Positions 51,571 through 62,852 of a DNA stretch of 64,000 nt are shown here, piece after piece. The translations under genes and the position numbers were made by a program. Each line of letters starts with the position of its first letter. The stretch's first letter is position 1. Source of the DNA: Mactra quadrangularis (Eukaryota; Mollusca; Bivalvia; Venerida; Mactridae); contig CM046304.1 of the NCBI GenBank assembly GCA_025267735.1, positions 18,912,620-18,976,619 of the forward strand, in the 5' to 3' direction. The notes under the pieces were generated by a model. It searched no databases, was not told the origin of the DNA, and was given only the letters and a program-made list of their open reading frames with translations.

Positions 51571-53688
51571 CGCTAAATATATGTACTACGATACTCAACT
51601 TCTTCAAACTGTTCTAGACACTCGTCTCTAGCTATAAAAACACGATTTCTAGCAACAAAATGAGATTTATACACAAATACAACTTTCATCCTTAAATAAC
51701 CCAAGTAATTCAATAGACTAGTCTTGTTCTTGAACAAAATTGAATATTGAAATTGGGAAGACTTTATTGGATAAGTAATAAGTGTGTCCATTAGCATAAT
51801 CAGTATATATAAGTACCAAGTTTGTAGAGGACACTTCCTTCAATGGCAGAGAAACTCTTGTAGTCTTGAAGTGGAAGGAAATCATACACTTTATGCCAAC
51901 ATTATTTTAAATACCAATTTGAAACGAATGATAAGTACATACATTTTGATGGTTGCATTATGTAATACGGTATAAAAAGGAATACTGCAATCGTATTGGT
52001 TTCTTGAATACTTCTTTGATTAAATCGGTGTATGTTTTGAACTGTAAGCCAGTTTACTTTGGAATCATCATTGTCTATGTAATCAGCCTTTATGAGCGGT
52101 TACTCCAATAATAGTGTAAGTAATTTAAAACACCGTGGGTTGTACAATGTGTATTAATGTAAGTGAGCTGAGGTTTTATATATGTACCAGTTTGATTTTA
52201 AAAGTTTTTTTGGTTGGAACAGGAATAGTTAAGATTGAAATGTAGAAATTTAGCTATTAATACTTAAATCAAAGTTTTGATCCCAATAAGTTTAAGATGA
52301 TGTCTTATGATTAAAATACTCTCCAAATGACAAAACTATTTTGTATAATATATATTCAACGTTTACAAATATAGTTACCTTTCAATGAAAGGATCAAATT
52401 TTAGAAACGTACATTTTTTTCTAACTTAAACTTAGAAAGCAAAATGGTTTATGGCCATGTTTATATCGTCTCAAATGCTACTTATTTTTAATTGACAGCT
52501 TTAAGAACAGAACAGAATTTTATTTGGTAAACGTGTACATAGTACATAGTTATGACACCATCCATACGATAATCGTAAATCGTATATAATCAGACAGTTA
52601 TAATAAGACAGTTTCAAGTTGGCAGTAAATGAAAAATCTTTGTTTAGTGCCTTTCAACTTCCGACTGGAAATAAAATTGTGTATCTTGCATAATTAAGAC
52701 AGAAATAGTACTTATACATGATCATGAATAATGAAGAATCAATTGTTTAATTCAGGTTACACGTACAGCGGTTTCGCTATAATTTAGAGCACAGACGTAT
52801 GCTTATGCATTACCTATACAAACTAATATAAAAAATACATTGTAACTCATTTCTTCGATTCGTTTTTTTTTTTACTTTAATCTCGTATACAGAATTACTG
52901 ATAAATATTTAAACAATACTAGAATTTAATTTCAAATACACTGTTTAATGCAATTAAATGTATATTAAAATTCTATTAGAATCCTCACATTCACAGTCGT
53001 TTTGCTCTAAAATGTGCGTAAAATATTTTTATATCTTATCTTTTTAATAGTTTTACAAGTTCAAACAAAAAATCCTGCTTACCACCTGTGAGTATTTATG
53101 ATTGATAATGATACGTGAGACAGTGCGCAGTAGTAAGTTTTTCGTTAGGAAATCTTACACCGTTTATATCAATTTTTCGACTCATATGTATACCAACTTT
53201 TGACCTTTATTTTGAATAACAGCATTTGCTCTACTATTCCTGTGTGTCCAATAAAATACGCTTCCGGTATTGAATATTGAGAAATGAATAAAATATATGA
53301 TTCCATTGGTTGTCCCTCTATAAATTTTAAATTAATATATAAATTTATAATAATATAAATTTAAATACGATTCCACATTTTCAATTCAATATCGTTCCCA
53401 AAAAGTTTCCCAAGTTTAAATATGCGTGTCCCGATAAAATGTTTAATAAACGATCCCAATTTTTCCATGTGCAGATCCCCCATAAAACGTTTAGCATAAG
53501 GTCCCATATTTTCAATATGACTTGTGGGTCCTGATAAAAGTTTAGTAAACGTATAGTGAAAGTATAAAGTGTTAAAATTGATATAATATAAAAACCTTTA
53601 GGTTCTTGTCTTCGTTATTTTTTGTGTCCCCGCTTTGATAACAAAAGTTAAAAAATCTAAAAACGCCTCTTTGCTTTTTTGTTGTAAT

Positions 53689-54359
53689 TAGGGCTCTATA
53701 TCGGTCAAAACGATTAATACGATATTCGTATCGATACAAAATGATCAATATTCGATATAACATATGATATTTAATGATAAATAGAGTTTTAATACAATAA
53801 CAAAACAGTGTTGTTTTATTGATTTAATTTAATTGTATTAACAACATACTATTAAATGCACTGTCTTATTAATATTTGAAATGTTAACGTCTTTGGCGTT
53901 TGCATTTTTCAAAGAAATATCATTACATCCAGTGAGTCTAGGTCCAGACATGATCTTTCCGTTGACAGTATTTCTCCTGAGGTTGCGAATACCCGTTCAG
54001 AAGTTACTGAAGTGGCCTGAGCAACCAAATATTTAGCAGCTAATGTGCACACAATTGGAAGTGTGTACTTATTTTCTGTAAAAATGCGAAGAATTAGGAA
54101 TTTAGAATGTTAAGGCATGCCTCTGTAAACTTTCAATACTTAATCTAACTGCAACATTTACTTCCATTTGTTTGATAAGAACAAACATGACGTAATCGGT
54201 ATAAGACATTTGCGTAAAGGAATATCATAATTATTGATTTCATTTGTATGACCGTCACTGATCGATATTTTGTTCGATACGGTAACGTTCGATCCGATAT
54301 ATCTATCGAACCTACAATACCGGTATTCGATATACATCGTATACCGGAGTAGAGCCCTA
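53689..54359 (-). mobile_element. hAT transposon deletion derivative, 671 bp, with 8-bp target duplication
   Basis: Terminal inverted repeats begin TAGGGCTCTA. The target duplication gttgtaat is at 53681-53688 and 54360-54367. The interior carries only a stretch of transposase on the minus strand. Confidence 0.92.
53906..54075 (-). pseudogene. Remnant of hAT transposase C-terminal dimerisation domain (hATC)
   Basis: On the minus strand the frame from about 54070 reads YTLPIVCTLAAKYLVAQATS then VTSERVFATSGEILSTERSC and ends VMIFL before a stop. Conserved hATC features are the YP-like start, LA--YL, the ATS--SERVF block, the T-x-RS segment and a final hydrophobic FL. The DNA-binding and catalytic parts are absent, so the element cannot move itself. 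Confidence 0.85.
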
Positions 54360-56564
54360 GTTGTAATAAAGGTCTATGTTGTTAAACTGTTGCTGTTCTT
54401 GATATATTTGCTTAAACCTTTTAACAGTTGTGTAAGTATTGTCAAGGATTAAAAAATTGGCATGAACTCAAATGCGTAGGCACAAAACATAAGTGCAAAA
54501 GATTATTTCATATTAGACCATAAAATCTGAAACTTCAATCAGAACAAGTGGACATCAATTTGACTTGCTTCTGTTATTAAATATCTAGTACGATAGCTAA
54601 TCAAGTTAAAGGGACAATAGAAAGGTACCGAACGCTTTGTCATTTAGGTTCCTATGTTCTTTATAATAATCATCCCACGGTGTACATCGTCTTCCTACCT
54701 CAGTAATTTTGAATACTGTCCAATGATTGCATTATCACTACATCTAGTAGTCTAACAGTCATTAGTCACCAATCAGTCACACTTAATTAACTTTAATCAA
54801 GAGACGAAAGTCTTACCTTTCAACTCAAATGAAAGAAAGAACTTCTCAGTCGTATAAATACGATTATATGTTAATTAAGACCCACGAACGACTTGTTTTA
54901 TAAATATTTAAACATTGTCCCAACTCAAGAAAGATTTTCTGACAAATAACGTGAGAAGTTACACCATTGGGACACAAAAACAAAACGATTTTAGTCTTGA
55001 ATTCTCAACGATTAAAATTAATACAAAACATTAAAACATTGCATTTAAAATGATACTAAAAACTACGCCATTTTTACTATAGTAATATCATTTAATTAAT
55101 TTATAAAGTAAAATGAAGATATTTTTTCGGCGAGAAATGCATGTCTTAAATAGATTGTTATACAGATTTTCTATCAAATGGTACATGCGGTATTTTATAT
55201 CAAATATATAAAATATTTTGATTCGGCGTTCATAGGAGGATACTATTCAAAAGAAGTAGGTTTACTAATCACTAATCATGCAATTTCCGCAAGAATTTGG
55301 TAAAAATAATTTAACAGAAATTCTCATTTTTCCACTTCTGTATGAATGTACCCATCGCAGGTTAATTTACTGTTAGAAATATAAAAAAACAGCGTCACAA
55401 AAATCTTACTAAAAGTAACCGTATGTGATATTTCAATGATACTTATATTGTTTGGGTAAAGTCGTATTATAATTGTTTCTTGCTTTTGACTTGCGATGAA
55501 ATTCATCCAAAGATCTTTCATAGAAAGGGCCACTTGCGCCCTTTGATCCCTAAGTGCGCGTCTTACAATTGGGCTATAGTGTCTACATATACATGTAACC
55601 ACGTATACCATAGTTCCACATTGAAGAATGATGGTTCCGACGGTGTACGGGTGAAAATGGTACAGGCAGTGCTGCACTGGGTCTGAATGCTTATCCTAAC
55701 ATGTAAGGAGGAAATTGCTTGCATGAAAGTAAAAAAGAACTTTCTTCAGTTAAAAAAATATTTCAAATGTATAATAAGCTCAATCGTATATGAGTTGTTT
55801 TTTCCATATTGCATTACAACGTTTGCTTATAAAAAAATTGGAAGTATAGTTGATGTTTTTGTAAGAACAAAACGCTTTTTCAGTGTATTATTAATCTTTT
55901 TTTATTCGCTTTTGAATCAGTATATCAGTGGCGCTTTTCACAAAACAAATCTTACGGTGATTTTCATCGTAATTCGAAATCAAGAACAAAGCATTTATTT
56001 AATGTCTTGCCACAATAGCACCAGGGACCGTTGCAAAATCCTACGCTCAGCAAGTGCGCCCCAGCCGCGACTTCAAAACCGTTCGACAGTAATAATAAAC
56101 AACTCCATGGTAGGCCTTTCACGTCAAATAAACTACAATTCCCCATGAAGGGAAATAAACGTGCTAGCCATATTTGTCCAGAAATATCGGAATTTTCATC
56201 ATTGTCTACTCTTTATAAGAAATGCGAATATTTTGCCAGTTAGCAATGCATAGAAATTTGGTAAGAAAGTATTTGTGTGTGCTCTGATCGAGTACATTAA
56301 TCAACATTGAGTACAAGATTTAATGACGTATAATAAGTATTTGTAGCAAGATTCACACCTATTTGGTTCGAATCTCATTAAAAAAGCCAATCTTCTTATT
56401 CCAATGAGCAAAAAGGAACGTGGGATGGATCCGGAAAGCGGAAACAAAAGTACTTAGTAAGAAAAAAATGTTTTTATAAATGAAAATGACGTCACGTTAT
56501 AATTTGTTTAAAAACATATAATAAAACACATAACTTTAGATAAAAGAAACAGAATATCCATTAA

Positions 56565-56705
56565 TTTTGGTGTGAAATCGTTTTTTCAACTCGTGAACTT
56601 AGAAGACGACAATTTCACTCTCAACTATGCCACTTGTGAAATTGTGTTTTAAGATCTCACTCGGTGAAATAAAAATCGATCTTACACCAAAAATGACGAA
56701 TATTA
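56565..56705 (+). repeat. Dispersed repeat R2, partial copy c
   Basis: Only the palindromic half is present: ggtgtgaaatcg at one end faces cgatcttacacc at the other, with degraded cacttgtgaaat cores between. It lies about 215 bases upstream of the collagen C4-like start codon. Confidence 0.5.
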
Positions 56706-56920
56706 TAAAAAACTTAAAGCTTCAGAAGAAAAAGATATTTTTGAAATCTGAGACGAAGCACACAATGCTGTGACCTTACGCACTATATCAAAGCGAATGA
56801 TGTTTTGGGACAAAGTTCGTCATAGTTTTGAAACCAGTGTTCCACGTCTTTTGATTTGGCTTATCTATTGTGTATAACCTATATAATATTATGTACATGT
56901 TAATCTAATGTGCAGTGAAG

Positions 56921-59900
56921 ATGTCTTTGTTAAAGTTTACATTTTTGATGATATTTATTGCGTCTTCAAACGAGAGTGACATTAATTCAGAGACCAATTC
57001 GAAGGAAAAACGTTTAGCTTTGCCTACGGGATGTGATTTTAGGCAAGAGTTTGAACGTGTGCACGCATCGCTTGCGCAGCAACAAGAGGAAATACAAAAC
57101 CTAACCGCTAAACTTTCTGAAAAGGTTTTAGAATTGGACAATATGAAAGCTGCAATGACTATACTACAAAAAGCTCAAGGTAAAATCATTGTACAGTATA
57201 TTTATATTTTATGAATTTATTACCATTATTCTGTTGTTTGCGTAGTTTTCTCTAAAACCAACAAGTTTAATCTTAGCTATGTAAAATCTGAAATGCAACG
57301 TATTTTCTACAACGGAAGAAAGCATGACTTCATGATATGTGTATGCAACGATGATGACAGTAAAGTTCAACTATTAGAACCATTAAAATCGATGGTCTGT
57401 ATAGCAAACGTGTCCCAATTTTAATATAGAAACAACCCTTGTTCTTCTCTAGTTAAAGCAAAAATCGTCAAAACTCGCACGATTTGCATTATCAAGTTGC
57501 TCTTTATAGCGAAACTTAACTTAAATTGTTGGTTTTCTTAAGTAAATGTATACATGGTAAGACTGACTTTAAGATATTTGTAAAATTCAGAAAGCTCTAT
57601 ATCATTTGGGCTCTATTGTAAGAAACCTCCGTTTCAAAATGCTCCAGAATCCAAAATGGCGACCAATATGGCCGTCGAGTTTTCACATGGTCGGTCATTG
57701 TGTCAAAGTGAAATAGACAAATTCAAAAAACTGGAAATAAGTTTTGGAATCAGAATAGAACAAAACATTCTATCAGCAGGACACATTGGTGTTCGACGCC
57801 ATTACCATAATTATAATTTCACAAAAATGTCTTGTTTCCATGATTCCGTCTTTTTTTCAACGGATGCGCAATCAATCGACAAGTCCTATAACAATATTGC
57901 GATCACATGATTGTAATTATATGTGCTGTTAGGTGCTTACATGTAGTAATGATGGAATTGAAGCAAACAGTATATCCCAAAATTTTATGCTTACAAAAAC
58001 AATAAGCCTACAAATTGAAAAGTATTTTTATTTATTCAACAGGTTCAACATACACACGATGGGGAAAGGCTAGTTGTCCTAATTCCCCCGCTGAGCTTGT
58101 CTATAAAGGTAAGATCATGCATCGCTTTACTCTACTCATCTTTTCTTTATTGTAGTATAACAGATGTATGATACGGAGCTTGTACTCCCTTGCATTCAAG
58201 CTAGCTTTTATGGCGACGTGGTAGAGTGTCCGCTTACGACACGAGAGGTCGTGGATAAGATACCCAGTCCGGATCATGGATTTTTGTCGGGTCAAATTTG
58301 GTGCCCAACGTAAGTAATTGTGTGATTGTACCCTAAGATTGTCCCACAGACATTCAAGCTCCAAGAATTCACAGACGAATTCAGTTAAGGAGGGGGCGTA
58401 TGTATCAGAGGTATAATACGGCACTTGAAGTCGTAAAGTAGAATCTCAGTTCGGACCATGGATTTTTATTGGGTTGCAGTAACAACGATCACTAATCTCA
58501 ACTTGGTATTCACGGGCGTTTCTATCATTTTTTTTTCGAGTGAAGATTGATTTTTTTCACCAAGACAGTTTTGTTATTGTTTGGTCTTGAACATTTTGGG
58601 GCAATATGATATAGTATTTTAACCCAGATCAATTTGATCGCGTTTGAATTAATTTTTATAATTGATTTTCAGGATATACAGCTACCTCTCCATATACAAC
58701 CACAGGGGGTAGTGTAACCTTCTTATGTTTATCGGAGGAACCACAGTGGGATCATTACGATGAGAGAACATCCTCTGAGGCCAAGATAGCCAGTGTGGAA
58801 TATGAATTCTATAGCTTCAGAAACCAAGATGGAGCGAGTCAATTCTTTGGTAGAAACATATACAATGATGACGCTCCTTGTGCAGTGTGTCACATTAATA
58901 GAGCAGCAAATATCATGATACCTGGACGAACTGACTGCTACGATGGATGGACTAAAGAGTATAGGTATTCTTAAACATTTTAGTCACAATTTTAGAAAGG
59001 TGTACTTGACATTTGTTCAGAGTTTTATTAAATCGGATGTAGCTCGGCCTCGGTTAAGTCATCCAGCAGCGTGTCAGTCAGTCTAATTGTGATTCTTGGA
59101 AGTTACTACACGTATCAGAGGTGTTATATATAATTTCGTGTAGACTAGTTATGATAAGTTAGGGCCTTTAACCTATCTGCCACGATAATAACATAGCGTG
59201 TGGTTCATGCATATAGCAATCGAGTTACGCGTAGGTAAACAGATCAATCTGTTTTTGATTTTAACCATTTTGACATTTTTACAAAGCTTCAAGCTTGCAA
59301 TGCGAAGTAACACAAATCAATTTATTTTTCAATGTGTAATATCAAAAAAGGTATGGCTATATTTCTGTTTAGTTGAAACGTTTAATGAACTGTGGCCATA
59401 TTGGCAGCCATCTTGGATTCCTAAGGAGCATGTGACCGGTCATGAATGCGTTTCTTCATGGATCAAATTTGGAGCAATGTCATAAGCGGCAATACTACAA
59501 AAACATGTTTTCCTAAAGAAAATACAATATCAGCCATATTTCGGACATCTACGAATTTCTTTATCTATCTATTTTGATGTCATCACGTTGTTATTGCATC
59601 GTTTTAGGTTTAGCACTAGGTTTAGAAATAAGGGATTATAGCAATAAATGTTTTGCACCGAGTGATTGTTGTAATGAAGTAATGAATGCCTTGAACGAGC
59701 ATATATTTTTGTTTTGGGGGGGGTAACGCCGTAGCAACACATTGTATAGGTTATATCATGGCGGTCAGTCCACCTACTCACTGTTCCTTGAAATGCTAAA
59801 TCTCTGGATTTAGCTTTTAACAAATTACTAGGCACATATTTCCGTCAGTGACTTACTATTGTCCTACATGATTTAGAATCAGTGGTAAGAGGGAGAATAG

Positions 59901-60264
59901 CTGTAGAAAGTTATTTCATGACCAAGCTCCACGAAAGTATGGCCCGCCCGGGAATCGAACCTACAATTTCTCAATCGGTATTCTTGTGTGCTACCGACTG
60001 AGCTCGCATAAGCTTGACTTTAAGACAATAAAATAAAATAAGATTACTTTCTGTTACAGTGGTTACATTGTTGGTATGTTAGATATGGCTTCACATCCAT
60101 CAGAATGGATTTGTCTAGACAGACGACCTGATGTTATACCAGGAGGTAAATCTAACGACAATCAAGGTTTGCTGTACATGGTTGAAGCCAAATGTGGTGG
60201 TAACCTGGAATGTCCTCCATATGTTCAAGGTCGTGAAATAACATGCGTTGTTTGTAGCAAATAG
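56921..60264 (+). CDS. Secreted coiled-coil protein with short-chain collagen C4-like C-terminal domain, four exons
   Basis: Exons join as 56921-57179, 58043-58108, 58673-58964 and 60060-60264 (GT-AG, phases 1, 1, 2), giving 273 aa. Residues 1-15 are a signal peptide (SLLKFTFLMIFIASS). Residues 42-85 form a heptad-rich coiled coil (QQQEEIQNLTAKLSEKVLEL...). Residues 87-273 are a globular domain that opens GSTYTRWGKASCP and has paired cysteines, including PCAVCH, the ECPPY motif and a final CVVC. This matches the C-terminal region of animal proteins annotated as short-chain collagen C4-like, first named in sponges. No Gly-X-Y repeat is present; the coiled coil sits in its place and probably drives oligomerisation. 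The likely location is extracellular matrix or mucus (inference). AATAAA at 60356-60361 follows the stop. A SINE lies 50 nt before exon 4. Confidence 0.85.
58205..58300 (+). mobile_element. Possible tRNA-like SINE head in intron 2 of the collagen C4-like gene
   Basis: tggcgacgtggtagagtgtc resembles an A box, but the B box is poor. A direct repeat (cagtccggatcatggattttt, again near 58447 with changes) suggests a duplicated fragment. Confidence 0.3.
59708..60010 (-). mobile_element. tRNA-derived SINE, family A, in intron 3 of the collagen C4-like gene
   Basis: Same head (B box AGGTTCGATTCCC) and tail (ggtaacgccgtagcaacac) as the other family A copies. Its head end is 50 bases upstream of exon 4, so it may sit on or near the branch point. 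Confidence 0.85.
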
Positions 60265-60355
60265 TTCAATGGGTCTGCGCAAAACTAGTCTAACTACATT
60301 TACAAACGACTGATTTAGACTTGTTTTCGCTGACTCATCGAGTTGCTTTATATAG

Positions 60356-60361
60356 AATAAA
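60356..60361 (+). terminator. Polyadenylation signal of the collagen C4-like gene
   Basis: AATAAA lies 92 nt after the stop codon at 60262-60264. A second AATAAA cluster occurs about 45 nt further on and may be an alternative site. Confidence 0.6.
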
Positions 60362-60484
60362 AATCTAATACAAGTACTGGGTCCTTTTTTGACATTTTCC
60401 CTTTAAATAAATAAAAAATGAAATTCTACTCCAGTCGTCCGCCGACAAGTGAACACATTTAACACTTTAAATGTGGTTTAATTA

Positions 60485-61015
60485 GGTGGCCAGAAATCGT
60501 AAAATCTTGTTGCAAGGTAGCGTTCTGGTGCCACAAAATTGGCGACCAAGTAGCGGCATTGTGTCGTTATGTTTGTGACCTTATTAGCAGTCTGTTGTCA
60601 TGTAATTGGTGGCCAAGAATCAATGATTGTACAGTTCAATATTAGCGGTCTAGCGTCATGACGTTGTCAAAAATTAGCGGTATTGTGTCATGAAATTGGT
60701 GGCCAAGAAGCTCAATGCTATCGAAAAGTTGTTGCGTGGTGAACTAATAGCGGTCTGACGTGGTCGATTAATAGCGGTCAGTCGTGATGGACTAAAAGAG
60801 ATCTGGCGTCGTGGCCTAATTGCGGTCTAACGTCGTTGATTTTTAAAAACATTTGAGCAATTGGCGTCAACAGATTGGTGCCCAAGAAGCGGTTTTGTAA
60901 CATAAAGTTGCTGTGTGATGATCTAATAATGATCTGTTGTCGTGGCATAATAATGGTTTGGTGTCGGGGATTTTTTAATCAAGTAGCGGTCTGGTGTCGT
61001 ACAAGTTGTCGCTTA
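60485..61015 (+). repeat. Degenerate minisatellite, ~22 bp unit
   Basis: Units of the type aatagcggtctggcgtcgtgg recur many times with indels, mixed with aaattggtggccaagaag blocks. It starts about 125 bases after the collagen C4-like polyadenylation signal. Non-coding. Confidence 0.75.
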
Positions 61016-61439
61016 CAATGTAGGAGCGATATTACGCCATGATATTGTAGACTTATGTCAAGTATTAGATGATAAGCAGGGATTGCCAAGTTACACAATG
61101 AGCAAGCGGTGGAAAAATTATAACAAGAGACTCAAAGGTGAATCTGATTCTGATAAACTGATCCTTTAATAGGAGTCTACTCGATTACAAATAATGTTAT
61201 TTTGATTACAGTAACGGTTACTTTAATTTGATTAATTAACAGAAAATTTACACTAATTGTACTATCCTATGACGATTTGTCAGACGTCAACAATTAAAAA
61301 GCTTTTATACAAGCTCAACCGACCAGACACGTTTGTTAATGCCAAATCGATGAAAATATGTGCTGTGCAATCTTTTGAAAATTAACATTTAATTTGGAGC
61401 TGTGGTCCAGCATTCTCGTACCCTGGGGTTATCTTGGTA

Positions 61440-61690
61440 CAAGAATGTGGTCCAGTGGTAGGACGCGCAATTAAAGATCGAGATGGTCCGGGTTCGAACC
61501 CTTCTGGGGGAAATGTGTATTTTCTTGAGCAAGAAATGTACCTATACAGTTGTTTAACTCCACCCAGGCGTAAAAAGGTACTGTGAGGAATCACATGTTT
61601 GAAAGTAATTTAAGTGGTCAGAGTTTATCGTAAAAAATGTAAACTTGGCTGAACATGTTTATGTAAAGGCAGACGTTAAACCACACTTTT
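61440..61690 (+). mobile_element. tRNA-derived SINE, family D
   Basis: A box TGGTCCAGTGGTAGGACGC, B box GGGTTCGAACCC (about 61490-61501), core cttgagcaagaaatgtacc with actccacccaggcgtaaa, tail ggcagacgttaaaccacac followed by a T run. Confidence 0.85.
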
Positions 61691-62852
61691 TTTTTGCTCT
61701 CCGACCTAGCAACTCACATAAATAGTTCATGTCTGGAAACCCTGGATAGCAAGATGCATCATAGTACACCGTCAGTTTGAAGGTCATCGTTGTGCTAAAA
61801 TATCGGTTTATTGGATGTATTGTGTACGGATTTATTTTCTTCACCCATGGCGTATTAAAATCTACAATTTTAACTTGTGTTACTAAAAAGTTGTATCCAA
61901 TATAAAAGTATACAGTATCTTTTGCGAGTCAGTACAGTTTACCTTCCAGCCAAGTAACTGAACGTGTACGAAATATAACCTAGCCATTAGCAGCAGTCAA
62001 ATTTTCATGACAAAAGAAGGTATTGTACTACAAGCACGGCATAAAACGCGGTCGAGAATATAGCATTTGTGACACAACCAGGGGAATATTTGCATCAGTA
62101 AATGGAACACTTGGGACACAATCATGACAATTTGCGTAACAAAGAAATATTCTACGACGCACTTTGTAAGTCAAACTTGTAACCTAGGGGTTATATAAAA
62201 ATTAAGATTCTCGCTATTTGACAATTTGATAGAAAAGTAACGCACAATTTTAAAATCGCTGCAAGGTAAACTAGTCTGGGTCGTGATAACAGTATGCTGA
62301 CTTGGTCTCATGGTAGATGTCTGAATATATGCTTAACAACTTTTCCAACTCACTGTTATTTTGTTAGGTCACATTTCTATGATGCACTGATGTGTTAAAG
62401 AATATTTCTATATTTACTACCTGATTTATTTAAGTTGACAACTTTTGTAAATCTATTTAAATGTACTTCATGCATTCGTAATAGAATTTAATTTTGGACA
62501 ATTTTATATGATGCAAAATTTGTTATGGATATTAAAAATGTTCATATTTAAGTCCTTATAACATTGCAATAAAATATAACATCTTAAATTATTAACGACA
62601 TAAATCTCTCCTTACTCGACTATGCTGCTTCGACTGATGTAAATACTCGCCAAATGCGCCAACCTTTAACTTTTTAATTTTTTATGTAGTGGAAAGTCCA
62701 CAATATTGTCGATTTTCACAAAAAAGTGTTGACCTGTCGGAAATTTGAATCGATCTTTTTGTAAACGGAACCGTTTCATTTCCCGTCCCTACGGTTGGCC
62801 AATTTTGTGATTAGGGATATCTTTGCTAACTACAACAACGTTAACATAACCA

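Larger units (their letters stand above)
46368..56920. other. Intergenic region between the elevenin-type start and the collagen C4-like gene
   Basis: The flanking genes diverge from this interval, so promoters for both should lie in it. I could not identify core promoter elements with confidence; TATATAAT near 56880 is only about 40 bases from the ATG. Most recognisable sequence is repeat. The 153-codon open frame at 55687-56148 overlaps a MITE end and shows no domain. Confidence 0.45.
60362..62852. other. Intergenic region downstream of the collagen C4-like gene
   Basis: Contains the minisatellite at 60485-61015 and the SINE at 61440-61690. Nothing else was recognised. Confidence 0.5.

Noticed and set aside
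55687..56148. 153-codon plus-strand open frame.
   Set aside because: No domain, AT-driven composition, and it runs through an R4 MITE end (ttttcacaaaacaaatcttacg); no splice sites or start context support a gene.
61440..61515. tRNA-like sequence with A and B boxes.
   Set aside because: It is the head of a SINE with a full body and tail, so it is not an independent tRNA gene. The same applies to the heads at 10730, 14272, 28007 and 31300.
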